This document shows positions 10,591-21,450 of a stretch of 64,000 nucleotides of DNA, in pieces (the stretch's first letter is position 1; every line of letters starts with the position of its first letter). Below the pieces are notes generated by a model, which saw only the letters and a list, made by a program, of their open reading frames with translations, ran no database searches and was not told where the DNA came from. Both the position numbers and the translations under genes were made by a program. The stretch is from Achatina immaculata (lineage: Eukaryota > Mollusca > Gastropoda > Stylommatophora > Achatinidae). Location: assembly GCA_009760885.1 (NCBI GenBank), contig CM019715.1:23029642-23093641 (forward strand), given 5' to 3'.

Positions 10591-10934
10591 TCCGTTGTCG
10601 TATATCAGAGCCATACAAGATGTGATAGAAATCCAGCCTGATACTTTTTTTTATAATCCAATTATTGAAGGACTACAGTTAAGTGAAGATTCTGATTCTC
10701 TTTATCTCATCAATTCCGGCGATCATTTTAACAGACTTCTAGCAAAAAATTAAATGCGTAGGCTTCGAAAAAAATTCACATTTGCTCTATCCATGTTCCC
10801 GCTTATGTACCACATGAATCGCACTATTAACTAAGTTTTATTTATTTATTATTTTAAATTTTATTTTTATTATTATTATTTATGCTGTCCTCGACAAAGA
10901 CATATTGCCGAAATACTGGACTGTTACTAGTTGT
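10591..10934. other. Spacer with a PLE/fold-back-like motif
   Basis: The segment at 10885-10925 holds a CTCGACAAAGACATATTGCC-GAAATACTGGA motif like the one that forms the arms of the inverted repeat at 54825-55061. The segment 10690-10740 (TTTATCTCATCAATTC) recurs at 11824-11840 on the other side of the family-B LINE, suggesting that the LINE landed in, or duplicated, a local sequence. No gene is seen. Confidence 0.4.
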
Positions 10935-11690
10935 TTGAATTTCTTCTTGAACAGTTTTATCATCTCTATTACCATATCTATTCAATGGCTAGTAAAATAG
11001 GACTTGAAATTAACAAGGATAAAACAAAAATAATGAAACTTCTCATTAAACACGAAGGACAAATATACGTAGAAGGAACAGCTGCTGAAGAAGTAAACCA
11101 TTTTGCATACCTATGCAGCTACATAGACCAGGATGGTGACACCAGAAAGGAAGTTGGAATTATAATTGCAAAAGCAGGACTGATCTTCAAAAATCTTGAG
11201 AACATATAACATTCAAAAGTTATAAGCACAAAAACCAAGTTAAGATTATTCAATTCAAATGTATTATTCTCCCTCAATTATGCATGTGAAAGCTGGAAAC
11301 AACTAAAGAAATAGACAAGAAATTAGACTCTTTCGAAAACAAATGCCTAAGGAAAATTCTCAGCATAAAGTGGAATGAATTCAAGAACAAACAGAGATAA
11401 GACAGATGAGCAAACAACAACCTGTCTCAGGGGTGATCAGAAAAAGAAGATGGACATATGTCTGTCATGTGATGAGAAGAAACAATCAGAGGATCCCCAA
11501 ACAAGCTATCAAATGGAACACAACATGCCGAAGAAAAAGAGGTCGACCACGTGAAACTCTAAAGAGGACATTGTTAAGAGAAGCCAATTCAGTGGGCGTA
11601 ACACCCCTTGATGAGATTGAAGACAGGACATCTTGGCAAACTACCATGCGGGCCCTATGTGACGTTTAGCGGCACGGGAAAGGTGTAAGA
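10935..11690 (+). mobile_element. LINE family B, 5'-truncated fragment (RT C-terminus)
   Basis: Plus-strand translation gives SKIGLEINKDKTKIMKL, HFAYLCSYIDQDGDT, then in other frames CESWK and, from 11406, RKRRWTYVCHVMRR, IPKQAIKW, RKRGRPRETLKRTLLRE and MRALCDV before a stop. The same order occurs in the near full-length copy at 46.2-50.4 kb and in four other fragments. At least two frameshifts separate the blocks. Confidence 0.88.
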
Positions 11691-11961
11691 TATTACCATA
11701 TCTGCTCTTTTTATTCCAGCCCTTTTTTTTCCTAAAACTGCATCCTACGTACAGCGCTGTATACCTGCCCCTCTTACAGTGTTTTAAAATGTAAATTCCA
11801 CGAGATAATAAACATTCTGAAATTATTTATCTCATCAATTCTGGAGATCATTTCAACAAAGCCACTGCAATAAGATATCGTTGAAATTTTAAAAAAAACT
11901 GTATTTGTCTTATCTTTTATCTGCGCATCTTTGTGTCAGATTTCATTAATATGAGTCAATC

Positions 11962-12180
11962 AGTCATTTGCATGTCCTTTGCGGAACTTTGCCTCCCTAA
12001 CAGCTCTCTTGTAGGCCTCTCGGTTGTAAGCAAGATGCCATGCTGCTGATGCGTCCATTAGCAGATCATCAACGATGTCTTGCAGCCATCTTCGCTTTGG
12101 TCTTCCTCTCTTTCTTTTTCCCATTATGTACCCTTCCAAGAATGTCTTCTCTAAATTATCATGACGTTTAATATAAATAT
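11962..12180 (-). mobile_element. LINE family A 3' tail
   Basis: The minus strand reads KRHDNLEKTFLEGYIMG, KRKRGRPKRRWLQDIVDDL and AYKRAVREAKFRKGHAND, the family-A C-terminus. Its frame is open over this short length, but the rest of the element is absent. No clean target duplication was identified because the 5' break lies in the ATTAAT-like sequence of the element itself. Confidence 0.88.
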
Positions 12181-12466
12181 CGAGGTAATTTATATCCGAA
12201 GTTGAAACACCGTGCATGTCGAGGAGTTTGGAACGAAGTTTTGTAGACGGAGAAGGTATGAGCAGTGTCAGACTGAGCTACGGAATGCCAGGGCAGTCGC
12301 TTAGAACCTGCTCTTTTTTCGCTAAATATTTAGTGCCTGTATTGGCCAGACACCTGTTGTTTATTAGGCAAGGCAGTGGAGAGAATGCGAGAAAAAAATC
12401 ATTTGATCTATCGGACAGGTGTTACAAGGGGTGAGACCATGCTATCGTGGTATTTTTCTGGACTGG

Positions 12467-12640
12467 TCCATCATCATCATCATCATCATCATCATGTGGC
12501 CTATTGATATCGTCCTTCAGCTCATTTCGTGACTTTTTAATTCTGTCCTCGTGTTAGACTCTTAATAATTTCCCCCCTTGGTTTTCCCCTGTCTCTTTTC
12601 TCGTTTATCTTTCCTGTTGCTATGACGTTTTAAGGCCCCC
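12467..12640 (-). mobile_element. LINE family C-like 3' tail with (ATG)n end
   Basis: On the minus strand a decayed version of the family-C terminus (VIATGKI, then KRDRGKPR) is followed by (ATG)n, seen on the plus strand as (CAT)n at 12469-12496. The same arrangement, LINE terminus then ATG repeats, is found in clear copies at 27982, 31137, 32913 and 55418. Confidence 0.5.
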
Positions 12641-12899
12641 CCCCTTCTCATTATACATCAAATCAGGGCCGATTTTGTTGATGGTGCAGCATATGCGTTT
12701 GCACGAGGAAGGGGGGGGGGGAATGGGGAAAAATTAGGATGAACTGGAGACAAAAAAAAATAATAATAGAAAATAAACGGTAAAATACTCAGTTTCATTT
12801 ATTATTGACCACGTTTACTCTTGAGTCGGCCAATATTAACTTGGCAAAAGGATTCAAAATGAACTGATTTCTCTCTTCTCTGAGACCCTTAGAGAAAAA
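12641..12899. other. Low-complexity spacer
   Basis: Poly-C (12636-12644) and poly-G (12711-12721) tracts and A-rich runs; no feature beyond these. Confidence 0.5.
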
Positions 12900-13115
12900 A
12901 AATAGATTCCATGGTACAGAAAGCACGTAGCATAGTTACTGACTATATTCCAGATGTAAACCATATTAAACAGTTAACACTGTCTGCAAGATTTGTTAAT
13001 GCAGATCCAAGTGAAATCAATATTCATGATCAATTTCTTGGTTTCATTCATATAGAAGACACTATAGACTCTCAGTGTTAGCTGAATGTATTCTTAGAAA
13101 AGTATCAGAATTCGC
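12900..13115 (+). pseudogene. hAT/ZMYM-type transposase-like relic
   Basis: From 12908 the frame reads ARSIVTDYIPDVNH, then LTLSARFVNADPSE and HDQFLGFIHIEDT before a stop. This resembles the segment after the first catalytic Asp in hAT-derived and zinc-finger MYM-type proteins, where 'E-Q-L-S-I-x-x-R-F-V' is followed by 'E-x-F-L-G-F-x-x-x-x-x-T'. In the next frame LAECILRKVSEF resembles the helix that follows. No other domain is visible around it. The assignment rests on a short stretch and is tentative. Confidence 0.45.
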
Positions 13116-15595
13116 AACCACGCACGGCCATAGTACGACAATAGATCAAATATGAAAAAAAAAAATTAGAAGTTCGACAACACATTAGAGACTTGAATCC
13201 AGACGACCCCCCCCCCCTTCAATCTCTTGTTGCTCTCATTCTCTCGTCGTCTAAAGCACTTGAAAACCACTACATTCAGGAATACGGGACGCTGGAATCA
13301 CATAGCTTGAACTCGAAATTCAGCTACACTTAACATTCCCCTTCTCCACAAACATATTCCCTCTGCACTGAGTTCTACTCCTTTCTCATCTGCAACACAT
13401 ATTTCAGAACCTCCTCACTGCATTAAGTTCAGTCACCTATTCCACCCGCCCTTCTCTTAGCTAGATTACCACTGTATCACTCTCTTTCATTTCCGCAGTC
13501 CCCACACCTCTCTTTGCTACCTACTTATCAGACATCGCAAGTCTCCAATTAAACATTCTCTACATTCTATCACACACACTCCTGGGAGCAGCTTCTCACA
13601 GATCACAGCTAAGTCCTCCATTTAGTATATTTTCTCCTGTCTTATTTGTTGTATAGCATTCATGTGAACTTATATTTTATCTTCTTTCTCTATTTCTTCG
13701 TCCTGTGTGTTTTGTATGAAACGTCATAACTGTGTGGTCGTTAATTAATAAAGCTGTTCCTACATTTTTCCTAAAATATTTTAAACATTTTGTTATTGCA
13801 ACGTTACTGCAGTGGCGTCGTGTATGATATATACTTAGTTTTATATACTTAAAACGCTATTAATTATTAATGCTTTAACAACTATTTACAGTCTTCAGGC
13901 TAACCGTCCAAGGAGAATGATATAGTATACGTTGTACGTTGTACGGCTCGAGAGACATGCAAACGTTGCAAATCTGGCACATCCGGTCGAGATGTTTACA
14001 TGGACTTGATACCAGCAGACGACAGTTTTAAATCTCTCTTTGGCCGATTTCAGATCGTTTCTTTGAGTAAGTACTTTTAAATCATGAACGATAACACTGT
14101 TCCATAGTTCTTTAGTTGGAGGGAGTTATATCTGTTTAAGAAGGTTTAATATATTGCTTCACCACTTATATAAGTTTGAGGTACCTAGTTGAGTCATAGC
14201 CAAACTCGCGATAGGCAAGTGTGATTGTTATTCATCGGTGGTCTTCGGAAGTTGTGGTCCCAGTAGAAACAGGCCGTCACGCTTTTTTCATTTTATAATA
14301 TCCTTGATGTCTTTTAATGAGGCTGCTGCTATTTGTTCTTAATCGCCTCCCATTTAGCATTTAATTTTCTATTTATCACCGAATTCTCACATTTTCTGTT
14401 TTCTCATGGTGCGCAGAAAACTTTTTGTTTTCATTGTCTTGCATCTGAGGTAGGCAGAGGAACTGAAAAAAAGGTGGATGGGGGTGGGGAAAGAGAGATA
14501 GAGGTTGGAGAGACATGCGCTCATTTTCCTAATCAAAATCTGTAATCATCTCTGTCTGTGAATGAAAATTGAAAGTTTCTGACAAAATATCAAGGTCACC
14601 TAAGAATTTACTATATCAGTGTAAAGAAGTATAATATTACTAAAGAAAAAAAAAGATATTATATAGCTGAAATTAACAGTAATATCATTCTTCAAAACTC
14701 ATACTGTTTCTTGTTTGTGATCTGATGTAGTGGGACCTCTTAGACCTTTTTTTCCTAGAGATGATTTCATTATATTTCATTGGGCTAAGGAGCCTTGAGA
14801 AAAAGGCTCCTCTCTAGCAGGGGTAGAGTTGTGACTGAAAAGATGAGGAAAAAGACCATGTTATGTGGAAACTATATAGAAAGGACTAAACTGAAGGTAG
14901 AAAATGCAGCCTGAAAGGGACAGAATCTTGCAGCACAAAAATGGCTTCAAATATTGGTGATGCTAGTCATGGGATAAGCTACACAAAATGTGTACCAACT
15001 TCCATAAACTTCTTTACATCTACTGACTTCAAAAATCATCTTACAAGAAGAAATGAGCCATTATTATTATTATTGCAGTCCATTTTAGACTTAATTTGAA
15101 CATTTGGACTTCTAAAAAGTGAAATGTATTTCTCTTAAGTTTAGAAAATTATTGAAACTTCATAAAATAACTATTTAATAGAACTAGGGACATGATGATC
15201 CATTTTCAAGATCATGCAGTTTTATCAGGTTTGGATCCTAGTACACTCACAGAATCCTTGCCCTTCAGTCGTGTTCAACCATGTTGACAGTTTGACAGAA
15301 GAAGTTGAAGCATATGTATATACTGAAATATATACTGACATATACACTGTGTCTATACCAAAATTAAAATGACTATGAAAGATCATTACTTCTGAAAAAG
15401 CTTACCATTCATAATTCATTTTCTGCAAAGGATGACTAAGTTCTTCACCAATTCATTAAACAGCAAAAACCTTTAACTTGCAGTCACAGGGATATCATCA
15501 CCATCTCTGTTTTGATAACCATGCTATAAAAAGATGGATTTCATTATTATATTTTGTTGTTTTGAACCACATATGGAAAAAAGAATGGAGTCTTC
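13116..15595. other. Long unassigned stretch
   Basis: I see no exon with convincing coding content on either strand. The part 13300-13760 is pyrimidine-rich on the plus strand and ends in AATAAA at 13747-13752, so it could be an old 3' UTR or processed copy, without other support. A short perfect-stem hairpin lies at 14788-14811. The open frame at 14333-14545 looks like chance. Confidence 0.4.
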
Positions 15596-16010
15596 TTTGA
15601 ACAGTTTCAGATGTCAACTTGTAAACTTTTGAAGTAGTTGGTGGTTATCTAGAGGGTATGAACATCCCCATACAGTTTGTTCTGGACTGGTGTGGTTGTT
15701 GGCCATATTTGATTCCACTTTTGCAGTATGTGATGGGCTGTCATATTTTTGAAGCCACATGCACATTCATTAGTTGATCCTATCTTGGATTTGTTGTAGA
15801 GATAGTAGCCTGATGTGCCCGATATGTAGCTCTGTTTAGCTGGTAGTAAGCATCATTTCTTTAGTGGTCTGGGTGCTCTTTCTCCCATTTGTTCTTGTGG
15901 CCAAGATTTATCAGTGTTTTGGCCTCTTCAAATGGTATGCTGTTGTCAGTCTGTGGTAGTTTATCTCATTCTGTTGCTAGGGTAAGAACAGAGTTATTGT
16001 GTCTTCTTTG
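15596..16010 (-). mobile_element. Tail of a Jockey/I-type LINE (post-RNase H zinc-knuckle region), decayed
   Basis: The minus strand gives FEEAKTLINLGHKNKWEKEH, then ISGTSGYYLYNKSKIG, ECACG, TAHHILQ and IWPTTTPVQNKLYGD. This is the conserved sequence after the RNase H domain in many invertebrate LINEs (K-W-x-x-x-H-P, R-L-R-T-G-H, C-x-C-G, T-x-E-H-I-L-Q-x-C, then W-P and K-L-x-G). Stops and frame changes make it non-functional. It is a different superfamily from families A-C. Confidence 0.75.
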
Positions 16011-16329
16011 CAACAGATTTCTTCCACATATGTTTTTTGTTTGTGGCTAACAGAGATATAAACTCAAGTAGATCAGCTCAGGCTTGAATGCAACTTGGTT
16101 TAGTTTATAAGACTTGACTTGGACTCAGTTTGAATATGAAGAATAGCAACCTTGGTGCAGCTTGACAGTTGTAGTCAGTCAGCGTGACAGCTTTGCCTTA
16201 GAGCAGTGTTAGTAAGATAATGCATGTTTCAGTGACACCATTGCTTTGTGTGCTGTCATACATATCTAATTTGAATTTACATCCTGTTTAGTTTTACCTC
16301 ATGCATATTTATCCAATTTATTATCAACG

Positions 16330-16600
16330 CCTTTCACTCCCTTGAGAGAATAGACCACAGATAAAGGCTCTCCAGTCATCCCTGTTCTTGGAATTATTCT
16401 CTGATTCCTTCCATGTGTATCCCTTGTCTCTGGGCACTGTCATAATTTCCCTTCTCCAAGTAAGTCTAGGTCTTCCTCGTTTTCTATTTCCTTGAGGATT
16501 CCATGTCAGTGCCTGTCTTGTTATGCTGGTGTTGGGTTTCCTCAGAGCGTGGAATAATAATCCATTTATTTTAGACAAAACATAATGACATTCAGGCGAC
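16330..16600 (-). mobile_element. LINE family E 3' tail
   Basis: The minus strand is open through SITRQALTWNPQGNRKRGRP, LTWRREIMTVPRDKGYTW and NRDDWRAFICGL. This is the C-terminal block of a widespread type of endonuclease-RT LINE, in which I-x-R-x-A-L-x-W-x-P-x-G is followed by RKRGRP and later by DRxxWRAF. The insert at 130-401 and the tail at 44270 are of the same general type. Confidence 0.8.
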
Positions 16601-16881
16601 TGAAAGTGTGCACAGCATGTATTACAAAGCAAGACAGGTGCCAACAGAAAGACTTTACATTGTTAGTCCTTGAAACATAGCTACAGTGTCCATATTATCA
16701 CGCATGTATCGTAGAGAGAAAAGAATAGTTTAAGGTTTAGAGTGGTAATTTAAGTTTAGATTTGTGTAATGACTTTTAAAATATGGGAGGAGTACCCATG
16801 TCTTTTGTCCTTACAAATAGAAGGAACTGACAGCAAAGAAACTAAGAAATTAAAATTGAGTTTAATGGTAGCTGGTGGTTT

Positions 16882-17211
16882 CATTCATTCATTCATTCAT
16901 TTGCATGTCCCTTGCGGAACTTTGCCTCCCAAACAGCACTCCTGTAGGCCTCTCGGTTGTGAGCAAGATGGCCTGCTGCTGTTGCATCCATTTCCAGATC
17001 GTCAACGATGTCTTGCAGCCATCTTCGTCTTGGTCTTCCTCTTTTTCTTTTTCCCATTATGTATCCTTCCAGTACGGTCTTCTCTAAATTATCATGACGT
17101 TTAATGTGTCCAAAATATTTCAGTTTTCTCTCTTTAATCCTCTTCACTAGCCAGCCTTCTTCAATATTAAGCTCTTGTAGTATAGATATATTTGTTCTTT
17201 TTTGTGTTTTT
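16882..17211 (-). mobile_element. LINE family A 3' tail with (ATGA)n end
   Basis: An uninterrupted minus-strand frame reads LKYFGHIKRHDNLEKTVLEG, YIMGKRKRGRPRRRWLQDIV and AYRSAVWEAKFRKGHANE. The element ends, toward 16882, in ATGA repeats (plus strand CATT repeats at 16883-16901). A 7-bp direct repeat GTGGTTT at 16875-16881 and 17212-17218 may be the target duplication. Confidence 0.9.
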
Positions 17212-17218
17212 GTGGTTT

Positions 17219-17569
17219 ACTGAAGCTTAATTCTGTTTTTTTTTTGCTAATAGGTTGTATTACTGTTCAGAATAACAAAATGAGTAACTTAGTGCTGAGA
17301 TACTTGATAAATTGAAGAATAGAGTAAATGTAGTGTCACTTTTTATTTATTTTACTTTACTTTGTCCACTTTCATAACTTACAAGCCATTGTGCTTGCTG
17401 TAATAAATGACTTCTGATCTGCAAACTGTGACCAACAGTCATTCTTCTTTTTGACTTTTAGAATTGAGATTTGACCAGAGACTCAGCTTGAAGCTTTTTG
17501 TAAGGACTTGAGACTTGACCTGAGACCGAACTTGAAACAACAATAAAAGGACCTCAGAATTGAGTCTTG
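17219..17569. other. Unassigned spacer
   Basis: AT-rich sequence with no recognisable coding or repeat content between a LINE tail and a SINE. Confidence 0.4.
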
Positions 17570-17571
17570 CC

Positions 17572-17845
17572 ATGAAGGGTGTCTGAGTGGTGAAGTGGTT
17601 AGTGCACTGGTCTCTCATGGCAAAGGTGGGGGTGTTCGAATCCGGCCGGAAGCTCCCCAGTCACCCAGCTGTAGAAATGGGTACCTGACTTCTTCTTGAG
17701 TCGGGGAAGGAAAGGCGGCCAGGCATGATACTGACCATATCACCCTCTAGTGTGCTGACAGGTCAAGGAAAATGTGGGCACTAACACCATATCCCTATGT
17801 GCCTCTGAGGCATGATAGGATTACCTTTACCTTTTTTTTTATGAA
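17572..17845 (+). mobile_element. tRNA-derived SINE, full length
   Basis: The head has RNA polymerase III promoter boxes: an A-box-like GAGTGGTGAAGTGGTTAGTG at about 17584 and a B-box-like GTGTTCGAATCC at about 17630. The body contains AATGGGTACCTGAC, GGCATGATACTGACCAT, a CACTAACACCATATCCC segment and a GCCTCTGAGGCATG segment, and ends in TTACCTTTACC plus T-rich sequence. Matching bodies occur at 29725, 43578 and 50585. It encodes no protein and would depend on a LINE for movement. Confidence 0.85.
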
Positions 17846-18199
17846 GGACTTGAATGCATCTCTAGTAGCTAAAAATTGTCAAGTTTAGATTCTACAAGAT
17901 AGCCTTTTCTGCGTTTTTCAAATGTTGCAAACCTTGCCTGACAGGATTTGTGTATATGAAAGAAATTTGGCAGAGAAGTAGAGTGTTCATGTTTGTAGTC
18001 AGTGGCAACTTACCTAGTGAGTTCTTCTGATATTGAAGATTATTCATATAATGCTTTCATCCTTGACAGCTCTGTCATGATTATTGGGTTCCATCTGCAT
18101 TTCAGGGGGCAGTTGCCTAATCTTTAGTTCCTCTCTTGCAGTTTGAGACTTGCATATCTGAGGTTACCCTTTTGTAAGAGAATCTGTCAGTTCAGGTCT
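17846..18199. other. Unassigned spacer
   Basis: No recognised feature. Confidence 0.4.
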
Positions 18200-18374
18200 A
18201 ATAAATGGCTGTGTATGTATGGGCTACAGGTACATCTGACATTCAGGACCAATAAGAGACTATGCCTGCATGGGCTATAAAATGAACATATGACATTCAG
18301 TACTAATGAGAGACTATGCATGCGTGGGCCATAAAATGGATATATGACATTCAGAGCCAATGAGAGACTATATA
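18200..18374. repeat. Diverged tandem repeat, about 3 copies of 62 bp
   Basis: Three units share GACATTCAG, ATGAGAGACTAT and GGGC(T/C)ATAAAATG blocks. The third is cut by the insertion of the mariner element that starts at 18375. Confidence 0.75.
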
Positions 18375-19317
18375 CGAGGTGTGATCAAAAAGTCTCTAAA
18401 AAAGAGCTGCCAATCTGTAATTTAATCACACACTTAGCCCAGCGCTGTTTCTGCTACCAATCTGTAATTTAACCACACGCTGTTTCTGCGGCTGGAAGCA
18501 TCTTTTGAAGTCATCTTCTGATATGGAATGCAGCTGCCTCATCGCATTTGTTGTATCTCCTTAGCATCCTGAAAAATTGTTTTCCTTTCAAGTGGTATTT
18601 TATTTTTGGAAATAGGAAAAAGTCACAGAGAGCGATATCAGGCGAATATGGTGCCTCTTAGATTTGCGGAATGCAGTTCTTAGGAAGAAACTACTGCATA
18701 AGTTGCATGCATGAGTAGGTGCGTTGTCAAGGTGGAGTTATCACTCGCCACTCTCATGTAATGTCGGCCTATTGCGACGAACTGCATCCCTCAAACGCCA
18801 TAAAACTTCACAGTAGTGTTCCTTGTTGATTGTCTGACCTGATGAAGCATAGTCTGTCCATGAATTCCACTGTAATCGAAAAAGAAAAAAAAAACCAGTC
18901 AGTATTGTCTTGAAATTCGTGCGGCTGTGTAGTGCCTTCTGGGTCAGGGAGACCTCGGGGTCTTCTGCTGCTAAGACTGGGCCTTAGTTTCTGGCTCATA
19001 TCCATAAACCAACGACTCATCACCAGTTATGACTCTGTTTTAAAAGTTTTCGTCGTTTTTAAGCAGGTCGTGAGCAGGCGAAACACGGGCAAATTCGTTG
19101 ATCCAGGGGTTTTTTTTTCGGCATGACAATTGTGACGAACTTATTCAGGTGCGTAAGAAAAAAAAACTACTGTAAACAAAGCAGACAAGCTGAGGAGACG
19201 TGACTTATGCCACATGCGCGGTATATACCAGGATCAACTTGTTTCTATCCTCTTCCGGTTGTTTCATTTGGTTCCTTACTTATTCTCTCATTCCGGATAC
19301 TTTTTGATCACACCACA
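18375..19317 (-). mobile_element. Mariner transposon, internally deleted copy
   Basis: The left end CGAGGTGTGATCAAAAAGTC and the right end, TGTGGTGTGATCAAAAAGTA in reverse complement, form the inverted repeats, with TA at 18373-18374 and 19318-19319. At 943 bp it is about 350 bp shorter than usual and lacks most of the DNA-binding domain. On the minus strand a decayed catalytic region remains: TGDESLVYGYEPETKAQS (first Asp), then VLWRLRDAVRRNRPTLHESG and HLDNAPTHA (second Asp). Several frameshifts are present. The family differs from the mariner at 5734, as shown by its ends. Confidence 0.88.
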
Positions 19318-19417
19318 TATGTGTGGTCTAGTTCATCGAAGAGGATTTATGCTGGGCCTGACACAGTTTGCATTGCATATGCGACTGCCGGCGGATAGAT
19401 GACAAATATGACAACAC

Positions 19418-19843
19418 TCGGGGATCAGTCTCTTCAGTAAGGCACAGGGGGTATGCCCAAGCAAACAAAATTACCGGTAACTGTGAATGATCGTCATCGT
19501 GACTTTCATGACACAGTAACCTACCCTGTTCCCAGTTTACCTTGTTTGAGCAAAGTTGGAGTAACGTCTGACACGGGAAATTATTGAAGGTTATAACGCC
19601 ACTAATGGAAAAACAGCTCAGACTTATTTGAAGGAAAGGAGGGGGAGGGGGGTTGCGAACCTGACGAGGCCTTTTTGCTTAGCACAGGGACACCTAATCC
19701 ACTGGGAGACCTAAGTCCTCAATCCCTCTCGGACATACTCCCACATTTAAAGGCTATAAAAACAGAAATTTATATACTTTATAGCTAACTGTCCACTTAT
19801 AATATACTGCTACAGCTTATGTATACTAATTTGGTGTATCTTA

Positions 19844-19903
<60 letters not shown>

Positions 19904-20225
19904 TATATATCTTAGGAGTATAATAAAACTGTCCTTTTCAGTTACCGACATTTCCCAGTGGCCCAGAAGGCGGAAAGAGTTGGGGATTTAAAAACAAAAC
20001 ATGTAGTAGTTCCCCCCCCCCCTTCCAACGTAAAGCAGGTTGGGAGATTATGTGGCTTATTTTGTGCAGGAAGTAGACAGTGTTTTTCCTAGATAAAATG
20101 TCAGAGTTATTGGTCTTGACTACAGCAATAAATTTGTAGACAACCAGGCAACATTTTGTTGTTATATCGCTGGCAGGGACTGGGCTTTCGCGAAATAGGC
20201 AAGTTTTCCAGGCAGCTCTTTTATT
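19418..20225. other. Unassigned stretch with a TA microsatellite
   Basis: Apart from the (TA)n run at 19845-19912 and a poly-C tract at 20012-20024, no feature was recognised. Confidence 0.4.
19845..19912. repeat. (TA)n microsatellite
   Basis: An almost pure TA run of about 68 bp with one interruption near 19897. Confidence 0.97.
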
Positions 20226-20615
20226 AGCTTTACGTGAAGTAATAGCCACACGTTTAGCCGTAGAAGACAGCTTTACGTGAAGTAATAGCCACACGTTTAG
20301 CCGTAGAAGACAGCTTTACGTGAAGTAATAGCCACACGTTTAGCCGTAGAAGACAGCTTTTACGTGAAGTAATAGCCACACGTTTAGCCGTAGAAGACAG
20401 CTTTACATGAAGTAATAGCCACACGTTTAGCCGTAGAAGACAGCTTTACGTGAAGTAATAGCCACACGTTTAGCCGTAGAAGACAGCTTTACGTGAAGTA
20501 ATAGCCACACGTTTAGCCGTAGAAGACAGCTTTACATGAAGTAATAGCCACACGTTTAGCCGTAGAAGACAGCTTTACGTGAAGTAATAGCCACACGTTT
20601 AGCCGTAGAAGACAG
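20226..20615. repeat. Tandem repeat, 9 copies of 43 bp
   Basis: Units AGCTTTACGTGAAGTAATAG then CCACACGTTTAGCCGTAGAAGAC repeat with almost no variation (two copies have ACATG for ACGTG; one has an extra T). Each unit contains ACGTG and, 12 bases later, CACGT, a short inverted repeat. Near identity implies recent amplification. Confidence 0.95.
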
Positions 20616-21114
20616 CCTTAACGCAGATGTTGGCGCTCGTTTTACAGTACATCGTTCTTTGTTAAGCATATCCCGCCGTCATGGCTGCTGATTCTACCAA
20701 TGTTGATTCTGCATATTAAGTCACAGTGACAGCAGGCAGCGGTTGTGTTGCAGTTGCATTATGCTTGCACCTTATGCCCTAACACTTTGGCCCTCGTTTC
20801 CATCTCAAATGATGCTGCATCCTTACTCAGAGCCGCTGATCTCATGTTCTTCCTAACTCTCACAGAAAAATCTCACATTGATGATTTAGATGTATCTTTG
20901 TATGTCACTGTTGGTATATCATTTTACCTTCTCTCCGCCACAAGTTCACAGTATAAAGTTTGCCGGGCCCTTCGTCCAGTCCCCAGCCGTTTTAGTCATC
21001 TTCCGTCCAGTATTGGCGTCATGAGTGAAAGCTGCGGAACGGCAGAGTTGGTTACTGTGTCTTAAATAATGAACGAATAGTAGTGGTATACTCCGTATAC
21101 AGTGGACCGAATTC
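20616..21114. other. Unassigned stretch
   Basis: The open frame at 20745-21065 has no recognisable domain and is overlapped by one on the other strand; I do not call it a gene. Confidence 0.35.
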
Positions 21115-21450
21115 AAGACTGAAGCAGAGATAGGTGAAGTGAGCATGCAGCAGACAGTCTCAGCAGTGATCAAGACAAGAAGGTGGGCACATGTGCGCCA
21201 CGTGGCGAGAAGAAACAGCCAGAGAATCACAGAGCAAGCTATCAGAAGAGAAACGTCTGGGGGGGGGGGGAAACAAGCTATCAGAAGAGAAACGTCTGGA
21301 GGGGGGGAACAAGAGAGACCCTAAAGAGAACACTGACAAGAGAAGCTAAGATGAGGGGTAAAATGAGTAGCAGATTGTAACATGAGATTGGGAAGGTCGA
21401 TGAGCATAGAGACTCGTGGCTGGACACACAGCGAGCTCTTCTGTGGTAAT
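21115..21450 (+). mobile_element. LINE family B-like 3' tail, old copy with a G-tract duplication
   Basis: Plus-strand translation gives QQTVSAVIKTRRWAHVRHVA, then RRNSQRITEQAIR, homologous to QQPVSGVIRKRRWTYVCHVM and RRNNQRIPKQAI of the copy at 11406. A 37-bp block ending in a G run is present twice (21234-21270 and 21271-21307), then ETLKRTLTREAK. The divergence from other family-B copies suggests a related subfamily. Confidence 0.75.

Noticed and set aside
13747..13752. AATAAA polyadenylation-like signal after a pyrimidine-rich stretch
   Set aside because: No coding exon precedes it on the plus strand, and AATAAA is frequent by chance in AT-rich DNA.
20745..21230. Open frames of 94-106 codons on both strands
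   Set aside because: They overlap each other, have no recognisable motif and no splice or start context.
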